From Verrucomicrobiota bacterium (lineage in GTDB: Bacteria; Verrucomicrobiota; Verrucomicrobiia; Limisphaerales; JAEYXS01), in contig JAEYXS010000076.1 of assembly GCA_023431185.1 (NCBI GenBank), positions 123,983 through 187,982 on the forward strand: DNA of 64,000 bases, given 5' to 3'. Shown in pieces: positions 1 through 9,181 of this stretch. The notes below the pieces were generated by a model that was not told the origin of the DNA, searched no databases, and saw only the letters and a list, made by a program, of their open reading frames with translations. The translations under genes and the position numbers were made by a program. The stretch's first letter is position 1. Every line of letters begins with the position of its first letter.

Positions 1-772
1 CCAAGTCCACATTCTCAAGCAGACGGGAGCGGAAGCCCACGCCCCAAGCCGCCTGGGTCCGGCCACCGGCATTCGTGCTGCCGAAGTTGATCAAGTCGAA
101 GCCCTCGGAATTGAACGGCAACTGGTTGCCCTCCGTCAGCGTGGTGACGGCATTGATGGCGGTGAACGGGATGAACCACTTGCAGGTGTAGTAGTCGGCC
201 ATCAGGCTGTATCGCACGTTGGCCGTCTCTTTGTCCATGTCGATGGGAATTCGCGCCCCCAGATTGCCCGTCAGGTGGAACTTGTCCCAGCCTTTGATGG
301 CGGAAACGAACACGTTGAACTCACCGGACGCATTACCTTGGAAGACATCTTGATTGCCGGAGGGCAGTTCAAAGGTCAGGCCCGGGGTGATGACCGCCTG
401 CTGCTCGTCATTCTTGTACACCGCATACTTAAGGCCGAAGCCAATGTCCGCCCAGCCGTTCTGGGCTGGTCCCACTTCCGGATTGAATTCAATGAAGCCG
501 TCCTTGGTGGCGATGATTGCCAGCCGGTCATTCACCGCATAGCGCAGTTGCAGGGCGTACAAGCGTACATCTACGTCCGCGCCCAGAAACGCACCATCCA
601 ACCGATGATAGACGAAGATCGGTCGCACTTCACTTTGGATCAGCGGCGACTCAAAGAAGATCGGGTTGGTGACCGGTGCGATGGCCTGACTGGTCCAGTC
701 CTCTGCCTGCGCGGTGGCTCCGAGGAGCAAACCTGTCGCGGAAGCCATTAGTTTTAGCGATGTATGTTTCAT
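1..772 (-). CDS. Outer-membrane beta-barrel protein, partial (C-terminus off the window)
   Basis: The reading frame starts at an ATG (complement 770-772) and runs open to the left edge, so about 257 residues are visible. It begins with a short signal peptide (MKHTSLKLMASATGLLLGAT, then AQA-E). The mature part is rich in alternating aromatic and polar residues with Gly/Asn turns (for example DIGFGLKYAVYKND and VITPGLTFELPSG), as expected for transmembrane beta strands of the phenol-degradation 'MetA-like' or transporter-type porins. I assign only the outer-membrane barrel class; the substrate is unknown. The gene is divergent from the haemoglobin operon and shares the 159-bp region that carries the NsrR-like palindrome, but the palindrome lies much nearer the haemoglobin gene. 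Confidence 0.7.
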   Translation of the reverse strand, partial: MKHTSLKLMASATGLLLGATAQAEDWTSQAIAPVTNPIFFESPLIQSEVRPIFVYHRLDGAFLGADVDVRLYALQLRYAVNDRLAIIATKDGFIEFNPEVGPAQNGWADIGFGLKYAVYKNDEQQAVITPGLTFELPSGNQDVFQGNASGEFNVFVSAIKGWDKFHLTGNLGARIPIDMDKETANVRYSLMADYYTCKWFIPFTAINAVTTLTEGNQLPFNSEGFDLINFGSTNAGGRTQAAWGVGFRSRLLENVDL

Positions 773-898
773 AAATTAACAAGCCCTTCTTATCCATAGA
801 TAAAACTCTGCACTACGCATCAGTTGCCACATTTCGCCATCTGCTTGTGTCAATAAACGGCTAGAACTGCGCCAAATCGGTTCACCGAAAGAGATTGA

Positions 899-923
899 AT
901 AGAGGTATTTTTTGTACATCTAT
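899..923. promoter_or_regulatory. NsrR-type operator palindrome
   Basis: The arms are AGAGGTA (901-907) and TACATCT (915-921) separated by 7 bases. The symmetry extends by AT on the outside, giving 25 bp with one main mismatch. The known NsrR consensus has the same geometry (AGATGTA-N7-TACATCT), and an nsrR gene is the second gene downstream. A -10-like TATTAT/TATAGT lies at 921-929, so a bound repressor would cover the promoter. The site ends only 8 bases before the first ATG (932). That leaves no room for a ribosome-binding site, so either the mRNA is leaderless or translation starts at the ATG at 955. Confidence 0.7.
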
Positions 924-931
924 TATAGTAT

Positions 932-1390
932 ATGAATGAGAGCTTGTTGGAACGGATGGGCGGACGCCCGGCCTTGATGAAGCTCATGCACCACTTTTAT
1001 GCCGATGTCCGGCAACACCACACCTTGGGTCCCATCTTTGCGGCCAAGATCGAGGATTGGCCCCGGCATCTGGAAAAGATCGCCGATTTCTGGTCCACGA
1101 TTGCCGGTGGTCCGCCAGCCTACGCTGGACCCATGGTCGGAAAGCATATTCCGCTCGACCTGAAAGAGGAACACTTTCAGGCTTGGCTCGGCCTCTGGGA
1201 GCATAACTGCAAAATCTGGCTCCCCGCCGATTGTGCCTGTGAGATGATCCAGTTCGCTCAAAATATTGCCCTGCGCTTGCGCATGGCTTGCGGTATCGCC
1301 GTCCCGGCTGAAAAGTTAGGGGTGGCCATCGCTTTGGGACAGCGCACATACGGCAATCCAAGACCGCAGGCGACCCAATCCACCAACTAA
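932..1390 (+). CDS. Truncated haemoglobin (group 3-like)
   Basis: A small cytoplasmic globin of 152 residues, the size of the 2-on-2 haemoglobins that bind O2 or NO and support NO detoxification. The N-terminal GGRPALMKLMHHFYADV and the central PIFAAKIEDWPRHLEKIADFW block are typical of truncated globins. H72 in GKHIPLDL is the likely proximal haem ligand, followed by the EHFQAWLGLW helix characteristic of group 3. It is the first gene of a run with nsrR (5-bp gap) and a periplasmic haem protein, behind an NsrR-like operator, which supports a role in nitrosative stress. Start choice is uncertain: ATG 932 sits almost on the operator, and ATG 955 (MGGRPALM) would still keep the whole globin fold. 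Confidence 0.85.
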   Translation: MNESLLERMGGRPALMKLMHHFYADVRQHHTLGPIFAAKIEDWPRHLEKIADFWSTIAGGPPAYAGPMVGKHIPLDLKEEHFQAWLGLWEHNCKIWLPADCACEMIQFAQNIALRLRMACGIAVPAEKLGVAIALGQRTYGNPRPQATQSTN

Positions 1391-1395
1391 CCACC

Positions 1396-1829
1396 ATGAA
1401 CCTCACGCTCTTCTCTGACTATTCGCTGCGCATCCTGATGTATGCTGCCTTGAACGGTAACCAGCAGTTCTCCGTGGATGATGTGGCGGATGCTTACAAA
1501 CTCTCCCGCCACCATGTCGCCAAGGCCGTGAACTTTCTCGCGCAAGCCGAGTATCTCACGGCGAAGCGTGGACGGGGCGGCGGCATATCACTGGGCAAAA
1601 AACCGGTGGAGATCCGTATCGGGCGGCTTCTGCGCGAGACCGAAGCGGGCACGCCCTTCATCGAGTGCTTTGATGCCACGACCAACACTTGCCCGCTCAT
1701 CAAAGGCTGCACGCTCAAAGGAGCGCTGCTGGAGGCGTGGAATGCGTTCTTTGATACGTTGGACAAATACACCCTGGCCGATCTGGTCAAACGTCCCGAA
1801 CGGCTCCAACAAGCGTTGGCCCTGTCGTC

Positions 1830-1833
<4 letters not shown>
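1396..1833 (+). CDS. nsrR: Rrf2-family NO-responsive repressor NsrR
   Basis: An iron-sulphur transcription factor that represses NO-detoxification genes until NO damages its cluster. The protein is 145 residues, standard for the family. The N-terminal winged helix includes the recognition region KLSRHHVAKAVNFLAQ and the wing KRGRGGGISLG. The cluster cysteines are C91, C99 and C105 (C-X7-C-X5-C), and D8 is present at the position of the fourth cluster ligand described for Streptomyces NsrR. The C-terminal FDTLDKYTLADL is the usual NsrR ending. It lies 5 bp after the haemoglobin gene and its stop overlaps the next start, so it is probably autoregulated through the palindrome at 899-923. Confidence 0.9.
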
Positions 1834-3149
<1,316 letters not shown>

Positions 3150-3157
3150 GCCAGCCA

Positions 3158-3850
3158 CTACCGCTGTTTGGAAAAACACTGCTGCAGCTTCTCCAGCGCC
3201 TTGGAGCGATGGCTCAGCTTGTTTTTCACATCCTCGCCCAGCTCCGCAAACGACTTGTCATAGCCGACGGGAATGAACATCGGATCGTAGCCGAACCCAC
3301 CTCCACCCGCTGGCTTGGTATCCATGCGGCCTTCGCAGGCACCTTCAAAAATCATGGTGGCTGTCTCCAGTTCATCCGCCTCGCAAGGTGGTGAAGAACA
3401 CTTCTCCGCTTGCGCCAATGGTGTCAGCGCCAAAGCACAACGGAACCGCGCACTCCGTTTTTCCATCGGCACATCTCTCATCAACCGCAACAGCTTCGCA
3501 TTGTTCTCGCCATCGGATGAGTTCCCCGGCTTGCCCGAATCTATATTCGCAAATCGTGCCGAATAGACGCCGGGGGCTCCATTTAGTGCATCCACCTCCA
3601 ACCCGCTGTCATCGGCCAGCACGTAAGCTTCCCCCTGGATACCGTTCAGTTTGCCTGGCGTAGCCAGAAGCCAGTGCGCGAGCCCGATTGACTTCAGAGC
3701 GGCATTCCCGCCGAACGTCGTCGCATTCTCCTGGATGGACGGCGCGTCCGGAAACTCATTCAAGGACAGGCAGCAGAATTCCGGACCTAGGATCTGCTGG
3801 ATCTCTCCGGTCTTGTGTTTATTGCGCGTGGCCAAAATCAATGTCTTCAC
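3158..3850 (-). CDS. rdgB: XTP/dITP pyrophosphatase (RdgB/HAM1)
   Basis: Hydrolyses non-canonical purine triphosphates (dITP, XTP) to monophosphates, keeping them out of DNA and RNA; cytoplasmic. All family motifs are visible: TRNKHK near the start, ADDSGLEVDALNGAPGVYSAR in the middle, GGGFGYDPMF and the C-terminal LSHRSKALEKL. I place the start at GTG 3850, which gives MKTLILATRNKHK, the usual N-terminus; an ATG at 3892 would add 14 residues unlike the family. About 230 residues; it carries a slightly long insert around residues 125-140 containing two cysteines (KCSSPPCE). It is convergent with the haem-protein gene, with an 8-bp gap. Confidence 0.9.
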   Translation of the reverse strand: MKTLILATRNKHKTGEIQQILGPEFCCLSLNEFPDAPSIQENATTFGGNAALKSIGLAHWLLATPGKLNGIQGEAYVLADDSGLEVDALNGAPGVYSARFANIDSGKPGNSSDGENNAKLLRLMRDVPMEKRSARFRCALALTPLAQAEKCSSPPCEADELETATMIFEGACEGRMDTKPAGGGGFGYDPMFIPVGYDKSFAELGEDVKNKLSHRSKALEKLQQCFSKQR

Positions 3851-3903
3851 GGGGGATAAGGAAATGCGAAATGCGACCGGAACCAAGCTCAAAGCGGCGC
3901 GGC

Positions 3904-4623
3904 CTACAACTGCGTTACCTTCACATTCACCACGAAGAACCCGCTCTGCCCTGTGCGCGCCACATAAATCGTCTGCGAGCCGCCATTCCCGTTCAACTCG
4001 GTATTCGTCAAGGCCCCAGCCGGACTTGTGGCAAACGGCACAACGCTCTCCGCTTCGGATACCTGCCCCCGGAACCGCACCTCGTGCTTCGCCCCCACCT
4101 TGGTCTCAAACGTCATTGCCAGCCGGTCTGCCCCGGAGAGGGCCACCACGGTGATTTTATATGCCATGTTGGGGATCACGATCTCCAGCAACTCGCTGTC
4201 GGGAAAATGCGTGAGCGTATAGTGCGGCAACTGTGTGCCGAGGGCTGGACCGAAAAACGCGATGCCTTCAGCATCAAAATTGGATCCGTGCGTCGTGCAA
4301 AAGAAACTGCCTCCGCTCGGAATCACAGTCCCCTGGGCATGCGGGCATTCCCCCCGCATCGCGATGAACTCAGTGGCCAATCTGCTGATGAGCACCGGGT
4401 AATCCGTCCCATACATCAAGCCGATGGAGCCGCCTTCGTCCGCCAAAACCGGAAAGTCCGCCAGCTTGACGGTCAACTTTCCATCAGTGCTCGGGGTCAT
4501 CAACCCCACCACGGGTTGCGACCATGCCTCCGTTCCCAGACGGCAACAGGCCACCCCGGCAAACAAAGCCGCGAGGAAATCACGACGGCTGGGGGAGATG
4601 GTCTTTTTTTGGCAAGGCTGCAT
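3904..4623 (-). CDS. Tat-exported Rieske [2Fe-2S] protein
   Basis: A 239-residue exported iron-sulphur protein. The N-terminus has a twin-arginine signal (SRRDFLAALFAGVACC). The Rieske cluster motifs are C93-P-H95 and C109-T-T-H112, with the surrounding HGSNFDAEG typical of the fold. The extra disulphide cysteines of bc1 Rieske proteins are not evident, so the potential may be ferredoxin-like. A C-terminal domain of about 85 residues (from about 155) reads as a beta-sandwich of unknown type (LAMTFETKVGAKHEVRFRG, ending FFVVNVKVTQL). No cytochrome b is next to it, so its redox partner is unknown. It lies upstream of rdgB on the same strand, 53 bp away. Confidence 0.8.
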   Translation of the reverse strand: MQPCQKKTISPSRRDFLAALFAGVACCRLGTEAWSQPVVGLMTPSTDGKLTVKLADFPVLADEGGSIGLMYGTDYPVLISRLATEFIAMRGECPHAQGTVIPSGGSFFCTTHGSNFDAEGIAFFGPALGTQLPHYTLTHFPDSELLEIVIPNMAYKITVVALSGADRLAMTFETKVGAKHEVRFRGQVSEAESVVPFATSPAGALTNTELNGNGGSQTIYVARTGQSGFFVVNVKVTQL

Positions 4624-4879
4624 GGCACCAAGATGGCATCACCCAGTTCATCCGTCCAGCCGCCACGCGTCACATTTCCGTTTCTTAAGGCCGGGTCTGA
4701 AAAAAACGCACTGGGCATACAAAAATCGCCCGGAAGGTGTCTGTAGGGTATGGGCGAATGTGCCACTAGGCTTCGTCGCCCATCTGGAACGACCTGCAGG
4801 CATGCGCGCGGAGCTAAAGTTTATGATTGGCCCGCGCATCGGATTCCTTAATTCTCTGGCCCCGAACCAAGCAGCAAAT

Positions 4880-7579
4880 ATGGCCGTAAACAAAAGTCCG
4901 CAATCGGAGACTGGCAACAAGCCCTGGATGAATCTGGCTTTGGCGCTAGCCGGCCTGCTGGTCCTGCTCCTCGTCTCCTTCCATGAAGGGCTGGGACCAA
5001 ACATGGTCCATTTCAACAATGACGCCCCCTTCGGCATGATCAAAGCCCGGGAACACTCCGCCGTGGACGGTCTGACCGGCTATTGGGAAAACCTGAACTG
5101 GGTGGGCATCGAGCAGCCCAGCGGCCAGCCGGAGCTCGGCAATCTTTACTACTTCCTGACCGGCACCGAGCTCTTTTGCAAAACCTTCCCCGCCTTCTCC
5201 CTATTCTTTCTGGGCTTCTGCGGGTGGGTGCTGTTCCACACTCTCAAGTTTCACCCGGCCGTCTGTTTTGCCGGTGCTCTGGCGGCGGCTTACAATACCA
5301 ATGCCTTCTCGAATGCCTGCTGGGGACTGGGTACCTGGCCCATCGCCCGGGGCATGATCCTGCTTTCGCTCGCCGCCCTGTTCAGTTATCGCGACCGCCC
5401 CCATTGGTCCAAGCTCGTATTGGCCGGTGCGGCCATCGGCTTCAACATCATGGGTGCCTTTGATACCGGGGCCATCTACAGCCTCTACGTCGCCGCTTTT
5501 GCTTTCGCCCTGTCCCTTACCAAACCGGGAGAACCCATGGGCAAACGCGCCGGTAAAGGCGTTTTGCAGGTGGGCGTCATCGCGGTGTGTGCCTTTCTGC
5601 TCTCGGCCCACACGGTCATGAATCTGATTGGCACTCAGGTAAAAGGCGTCGCCGGCATGGCGCAAACCGAACAGGAAAAACAGAACCGCTGGATGGGTGC
5701 CACCCTGTGGAGTCTGCCCAAAGTGGAAACCTTGCGGTTGGCCATCCCCGGCCTGTTCGGATATCGGATGACCGATCCGCAAAACCCCCAGCCGACCGAT
5801 TACTGGGGTACGGTAGGGGCGCATGACGGGGCACCCCAGACCCGATACTCCGGTTCTGGGGAATACCTAGGTTTGCTGGTGCTGTTGATGGCCGCCTGGG
5901 CAGTCGGCCAGAGCCTCCGAAAGGATGGTAAAGAACTCGGCGGTGAGCCCAAGCTCATCATCTGGTTTTGCGCCTTGGCCGCTCTCGTCTCCCTGCTCCT
6001 CGCATTCGGACGTTTCGCGCCATTTTACAAATTCGTTTATGCGCTGCCGTATTTCTCCACCATCCGCAACCCCATCAAGTTCACCAACCCGTTGCACATC
6101 TCCGTCCTGATCCTGTTCGGCTACGGACTGAACAATCTGGTCCGGGCTTATTTCCTGGCGGGCAACCCGCAGAACCGTTCTTGGAGTGAGGCCTGGGCGG
6201 CTTTCAAGAGACTCGCCGACACACATGCCCGACGACTGGTATATGGCGGTTTTGCCCTGACGGCGGCTTTCGCTCTCGGAGCCCTGATCTACGCCTCCTC
6301 TTCGGCGGAGGTGATCAGCTATCTGGAAAAACCCGCCATGTTCAGCCCTGAGTCAGCCAAATCGATGGCCAGTTACAGCGTGAAAGAAGTTTTCATCGCC
6401 CTGTTTTTCCTTGCGGCCTCAGTCCTCGTGATCTGGGGTGGCATGAGCGGCTGGCTCAAACCCAAACTCGCCGTGGGCCTGCTTTTGGGTGTTTTTGCCG
6501 TGGACATGGCCCGAGCCAATGCGCCTTGGGTCAATTTCTACGATTACCAATATCGCTATGAATCCAATCACATCGTTGATTTTCTGAAATCGCAGTCACC
6601 TTACTGGCGCAATGCGGCGGAAATGATGCCGCTCAGCCGTCGCTACTTGCTGGCCCCGGGCTCGGAAAATCTTGGGCCGATCTTCAACAACTGGCTCCAA
6701 CAGCATTTCCAGTACTACTCCATCCAATCCTTGGACATCACGCAGATGCCTCGGGCCCCGGTATTGGAGGAGAACTACATGGCTATTTTCCGGCCCAGCC
6801 GGCCAGACGGACAGGATGCCTATAAAATCTCCCGGCTTTGGGAGCTGACCAGCACCCGTTTCATCCTGGGGCAGGAAGGCTATCTGATGGCTTTGAACCA
6901 ACAATTTGACCGCGGTCAAAACCGTTTCAGTGTGCGGGAAAAGTTCCAGTTCGCCGTCAAACCGGGCGTCACCAAAAACATTGGCGCGCATGACATCACC
7001 ACGCAACCTTCCCCAAACGGACCCATGGCCGTCTTCGAATACGGTGGAGCCCTGCCCCGGGCGATGATCTACACCCAATGGGAAAGCGGCACGACCAAGA
7101 TTGTCACTTACACCAATGGTGCCAGCACTGTCACGGGTGAGGCCGCCTTACCCATCCTCGCTGCCCCGGAGTTCAATCCGCTGGCCAAGGTACTGATTGC
7201 CGAATCCATCCCGGCCCCTTCCGGCAACCCGCCAAAAGAAGGCGCAACTAACAGCGTCAGCAATGTTGCTATCCAGGCACGCAGCGTGAGCATGAAGGTG
7301 GAAGTAGCCCAGGACGCCGTGCTGCTGTTGAATGATCGTCATAGTCCTACGTGGCATGTCTATGTTGATGGCGTGGAACGGCCGCTCCTGCGGGCGAACT
7401 ATATCATGCGTGCCGTGCAGCTTAAACCCGGCGACAAGGAGGTCGTGTTCAAGTTTGAACCAACGGCCAAATATCTGAAGCTCACCTTTGCCTCCATCGC
7501 CGCCGCCTTGGGCTTGCTTATCTGGTGGCCGTTACGCGAAAGAAAACAGGCCGCCAGCTCACCGGCGGCAGCCAAGTAA
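4880..7579 (+). CDS. YfhO-like polytopic membrane protein
   Basis: About 899 residues with many hydrophobic segments, beginning with LALALAGLLVLLLVSF near residue 20 and continuing to about residue 560, then a long soluble part and a last membrane helix (ASIAAALGLLIWWPL). The near-C-terminal sequence NDRHSPTWHVYVDGVERPLLRANYIMR and the following PGDKEVVFKF are the hallmark of YfhO-type proteins, which are implicated in cell-envelope glycosylation. A GT-C-type glycosyltransferase role is likely but unproven. The open frame extends upstream into the divergent Rieske gene. I prefer ATG 4880 (MAVNKSPQ), with 4802 as an alternative. The stop abuts the start of the methyltransferase gene. Confidence 0.75.
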   Translation: MAVNKSPQSETGNKPWMNLALALAGLLVLLLVSFHEGLGPNMVHFNNDAPFGMIKAREHSAVDGLTGYWENLNWVGIEQPSGQPELGNLYYFLTGTELFCKTFPAFSLFFLGFCGWVLFHTLKFHPAVCFAGALAAAYNTNAFSNACWGLGTWPIARGMILLSLAALFSYRDRPHWSKLVLAGAAIGFNIMGAFDTGAIYSLYVAAFAFALSLTKPGEPMGKRAGKGVLQVGVIAVCAFLLSAHTVMNLIGTQVKGVAGMAQTEQEKQNRWMGATLWSLPKVETLRLAIPGLFGYRMTDPQNPQPTDYWGTVGAHDGAPQTRYSGSGEYLGLLVLLMAAWAVGQSLRKDGKELGGEPKLIIWFCALAALVSLLLAFGRFAPFYKFVYALPYFSTIRNPIKFTNPLHISVLILFGYGLNNLVRAYFLAGNPQNRSWSEAWAAFKRLADTHARRLVYGGFALTAAFALGALIYASSSAEVISYLEKPAMFSPESAKSMASYSVKEVFIALFFLAASVLVIWGGMSGWLKPKLAVGLLLGVFAVDMARANAPWVNFYDYQYRYESNHIVDFLKSQSPYWRNAAEMMPLSRRYLLAPGSENLGPIFNNWLQQHFQYYSIQSLDITQMPRAPVLEENYMAIFRPSRPDGQDAYKISRLWELTSTRFILGQEGYLMALNQQFDRGQNRFSVREKFQFAVKPGVTKNIGAHDITTQPSPNGPMAVFEYGGALPRAMIYTQWESGTTKIVTYTNGASTVTGEAALPILAAPEFNPLAKVLIAESIPAPSGNPPKEGATNSVSNVAIQARSVSMKVEVAQDAVLLLNDRHSPTWHVYVDGVERPLLRANYIMRAVQLKPGDKEVVFKFEPTAKYLKLTFASIAAALGLLIWWPLRERKQAASSPAAAK

Positions 7580-8356
7580 ATGTCCGACTCTTCCGCATCG
7601 CATCAGGAATCGTACCGGCAGAACGAGGCCTACGCCGAGTTTCTGGCCGGATGGGACGCCGGTTTCTACGCCAAGTACGCCGATACGTTGCGCCCGGCCA
7701 ATCCGGGTGGCCGGGTGCTCGATGTCGGCTGTGGTGTTGGCCAGGTGGTGAACCGCCTGCAAACAGCGGGCTACGAAGCGCATGGCGTGGATGTCTCCGA
7801 ACCAAACATCCAGCGCGCGGTGAAGTTCAGCCCACGCTGCCAGCTCTATGACGGTCGCAAGCTCCCCTTCCCCGAAGATTTCTTCGACTGCGCCGGAGCA
7901 TTGAATGTGTTGGAGCATGTGGAAGAGCCCGAACTCTTCATCCCGGAACTGGTGCGAGTAGTGAAACGTGGCGGCAAGATCGTGCTTTCCAGCCCCAACT
8001 TTTTCCGTGTGCTGGGCTTCCGCGATTATCATCCCCGGATGCGCGGCCTCGGCCAGAAATGGAGCAACTGGCAGCGGTTGCAGGAAAAGCGCCGCCAGAT
8101 CCGTGAGGAACCGGAGCAAGTGCGCTTCGATCGCATGGAGCCCATCAAGCGCGCCATCTTCCAGCCGGATGATGATGCCATCATCGCCACGAATCCGCTG
8201 GAGATGAGTTTCTTCCTCGAACGCGCCGGTTGCCGGGTGGACAGCGTCTCCTGCACGGACCGATACGTGGCCGCCCCGGTGGAATTCGGCCTGAATCTGG
8301 GTCCTTGGCGCTGGGGCATGTTCAATGCCTTCCTGACCGCCACCAAGGTGAAGTAG
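7580..8356 (+). CDS. Class I SAM-dependent methyltransferase
   Basis: 258 residues with the Rossmann SAM-binding motif I, VLDVGCGVG, at about residues 46-54, the acidic loop GVDVSEPN after it, and the later ALNVLEHVEEPELFIPELVRVVKRGGKIVLSSPNFFRVLGF block typical of UbiE/Methyltransf_11 proteins. The substrate cannot be read from the sequence. The ATG directly follows the stop of the YfhO-like gene with no gap, so the two are almost certainly one transcript. A surface glycan or lipid-linked sugar substrate would fit the pairing. Convergent with the NIF3 gene (6-bp gap). Confidence 0.85.
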   Translation: MSDSSASHQESYRQNEAYAEFLAGWDAGFYAKYADTLRPANPGGRVLDVGCGVGQVVNRLQTAGYEAHGVDVSEPNIQRAVKFSPRCQLYDGRKLPFPEDFFDCAGALNVLEHVEEPELFIPELVRVVKRGGKIVLSSPNFFRVLGFRDYHPRMRGLGQKWSNWQRLQEKRRQIREEPEQVRFDRMEPIKRAIFQPDDDAIIATNPLEMSFFLERAGCRVDSVSCTDRYVAAPVEFGLNLGPWRWGMFNAFLTATKVK

Positions 8357-8362
8357 TTCGGT

Positions 8363-9124
8363 TTAGAGACCAGATGGGTGATCGAGGAAAACCCAAGGCA
8401 CGCCATACTTCCTGGAGAGGTGTGCCGACAGTGCCTTCACCCCAAACGTCTCTGTGGCATAGTGCCCGCCGTAGAGTACGTTCACGCCCAATTCTTCCGC
8501 CAGCGGAAAAGTCCAGTGCGGCCCTTCCCCGGTGATAAAGGTATCCACGCCTTCCGCAGCCGCCTTCTTAAGTTCAGCACCCGCACCACCGGTCACTACT
8601 CCGATACTCCGACACACCGCCGGGCCACAAGCCAGCATAGTCGTCTTGCCCCCCACGGCTCGCTGGAGCAATCCATTCAACTTCTCCCGGTGAATCTTGG
8701 CAGCAGCCTTGAAACCCAGATGTCTTTTCTTCTCGAAGAAAAAGGGCTGCAATTTCTTCAACCCCAAAGCCGCGCAAAGCTGCGCGTTGTTACCTAACTT
8801 GGGATGCAGATCCAGCGGCAGATGCGAACTGTAAACGGCCACGTTGTTTTCCAGCAGCAACCGTAACAGCTCGTAGCGCTTGCCCGTCCAAGGATGGGAT
8901 GGCGACCAGAAAAGCCCATGATGCACGATGAGCAGATCGGCCTGGGCCACGATGGCTTTGCGTACGGTGGCCAGACTGCCATCCACTGCGGCGGCGAGCT
9001 TGGTGACCTTGCCCCGGTTCTCCACCTGCAACCCGTTAACCGCCCCGGGATAGTCCTCCACGTTGGCCGTATCGAGCAACCGGTCGCAGTAAGCCGCCAG
9101 CTTGAGCAGTTCAGCACTTTGCAT
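8363..9124 (-). CDS. NIF3/YbgI-family dinuclear metal protein
   Basis: 253 residues of the DUF34/NIF3 family, whose members are homohexamers with a dinuclear metal site; some are reported as GTP cyclohydrolase 1 type 2, but the general function is unsettled. Visible family motifs are VNGLQVENRGKVTKLAAAVDGS near the N-terminus, the metal-binding LIVHHGLFW, YSSHLPLDLHPKLGNNAQL, the GEGPHW segment and GGHYATETFGVKAL near the C-terminus. I choose ATG 9124 (MQSAELLKLAAYCDRLLD); the ATG at 9148 adds 8 residues not typical of the family. Confidence 0.88.
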   Translation of the reverse strand: MQSAELLKLAAYCDRLLDTANVEDYPGAVNGLQVENRGKVTKLAAAVDGSLATVRKAIVAQADLLIVHHGLFWSPSHPWTGKRYELLRLLLENNVAVYSSHLPLDLHPKLGNNAQLCAALGLKKLQPFFFEKKRHLGFKAAAKIHREKLNGLLQRAVGGKTTMLACGPAVCRSIGVVTGGAGAELKKAAAEGVDTFITGEGPHWTFPLAEELGVNVLYGGHYATETFGVKALSAHLSRKYGVPWVFLDHPSGL

Positions 9125-9181
9125 AACGTCTCCATGCCATGACGCCATCCAAAGGCAAAGCCTTTTCGTGACCGGCCGCGT

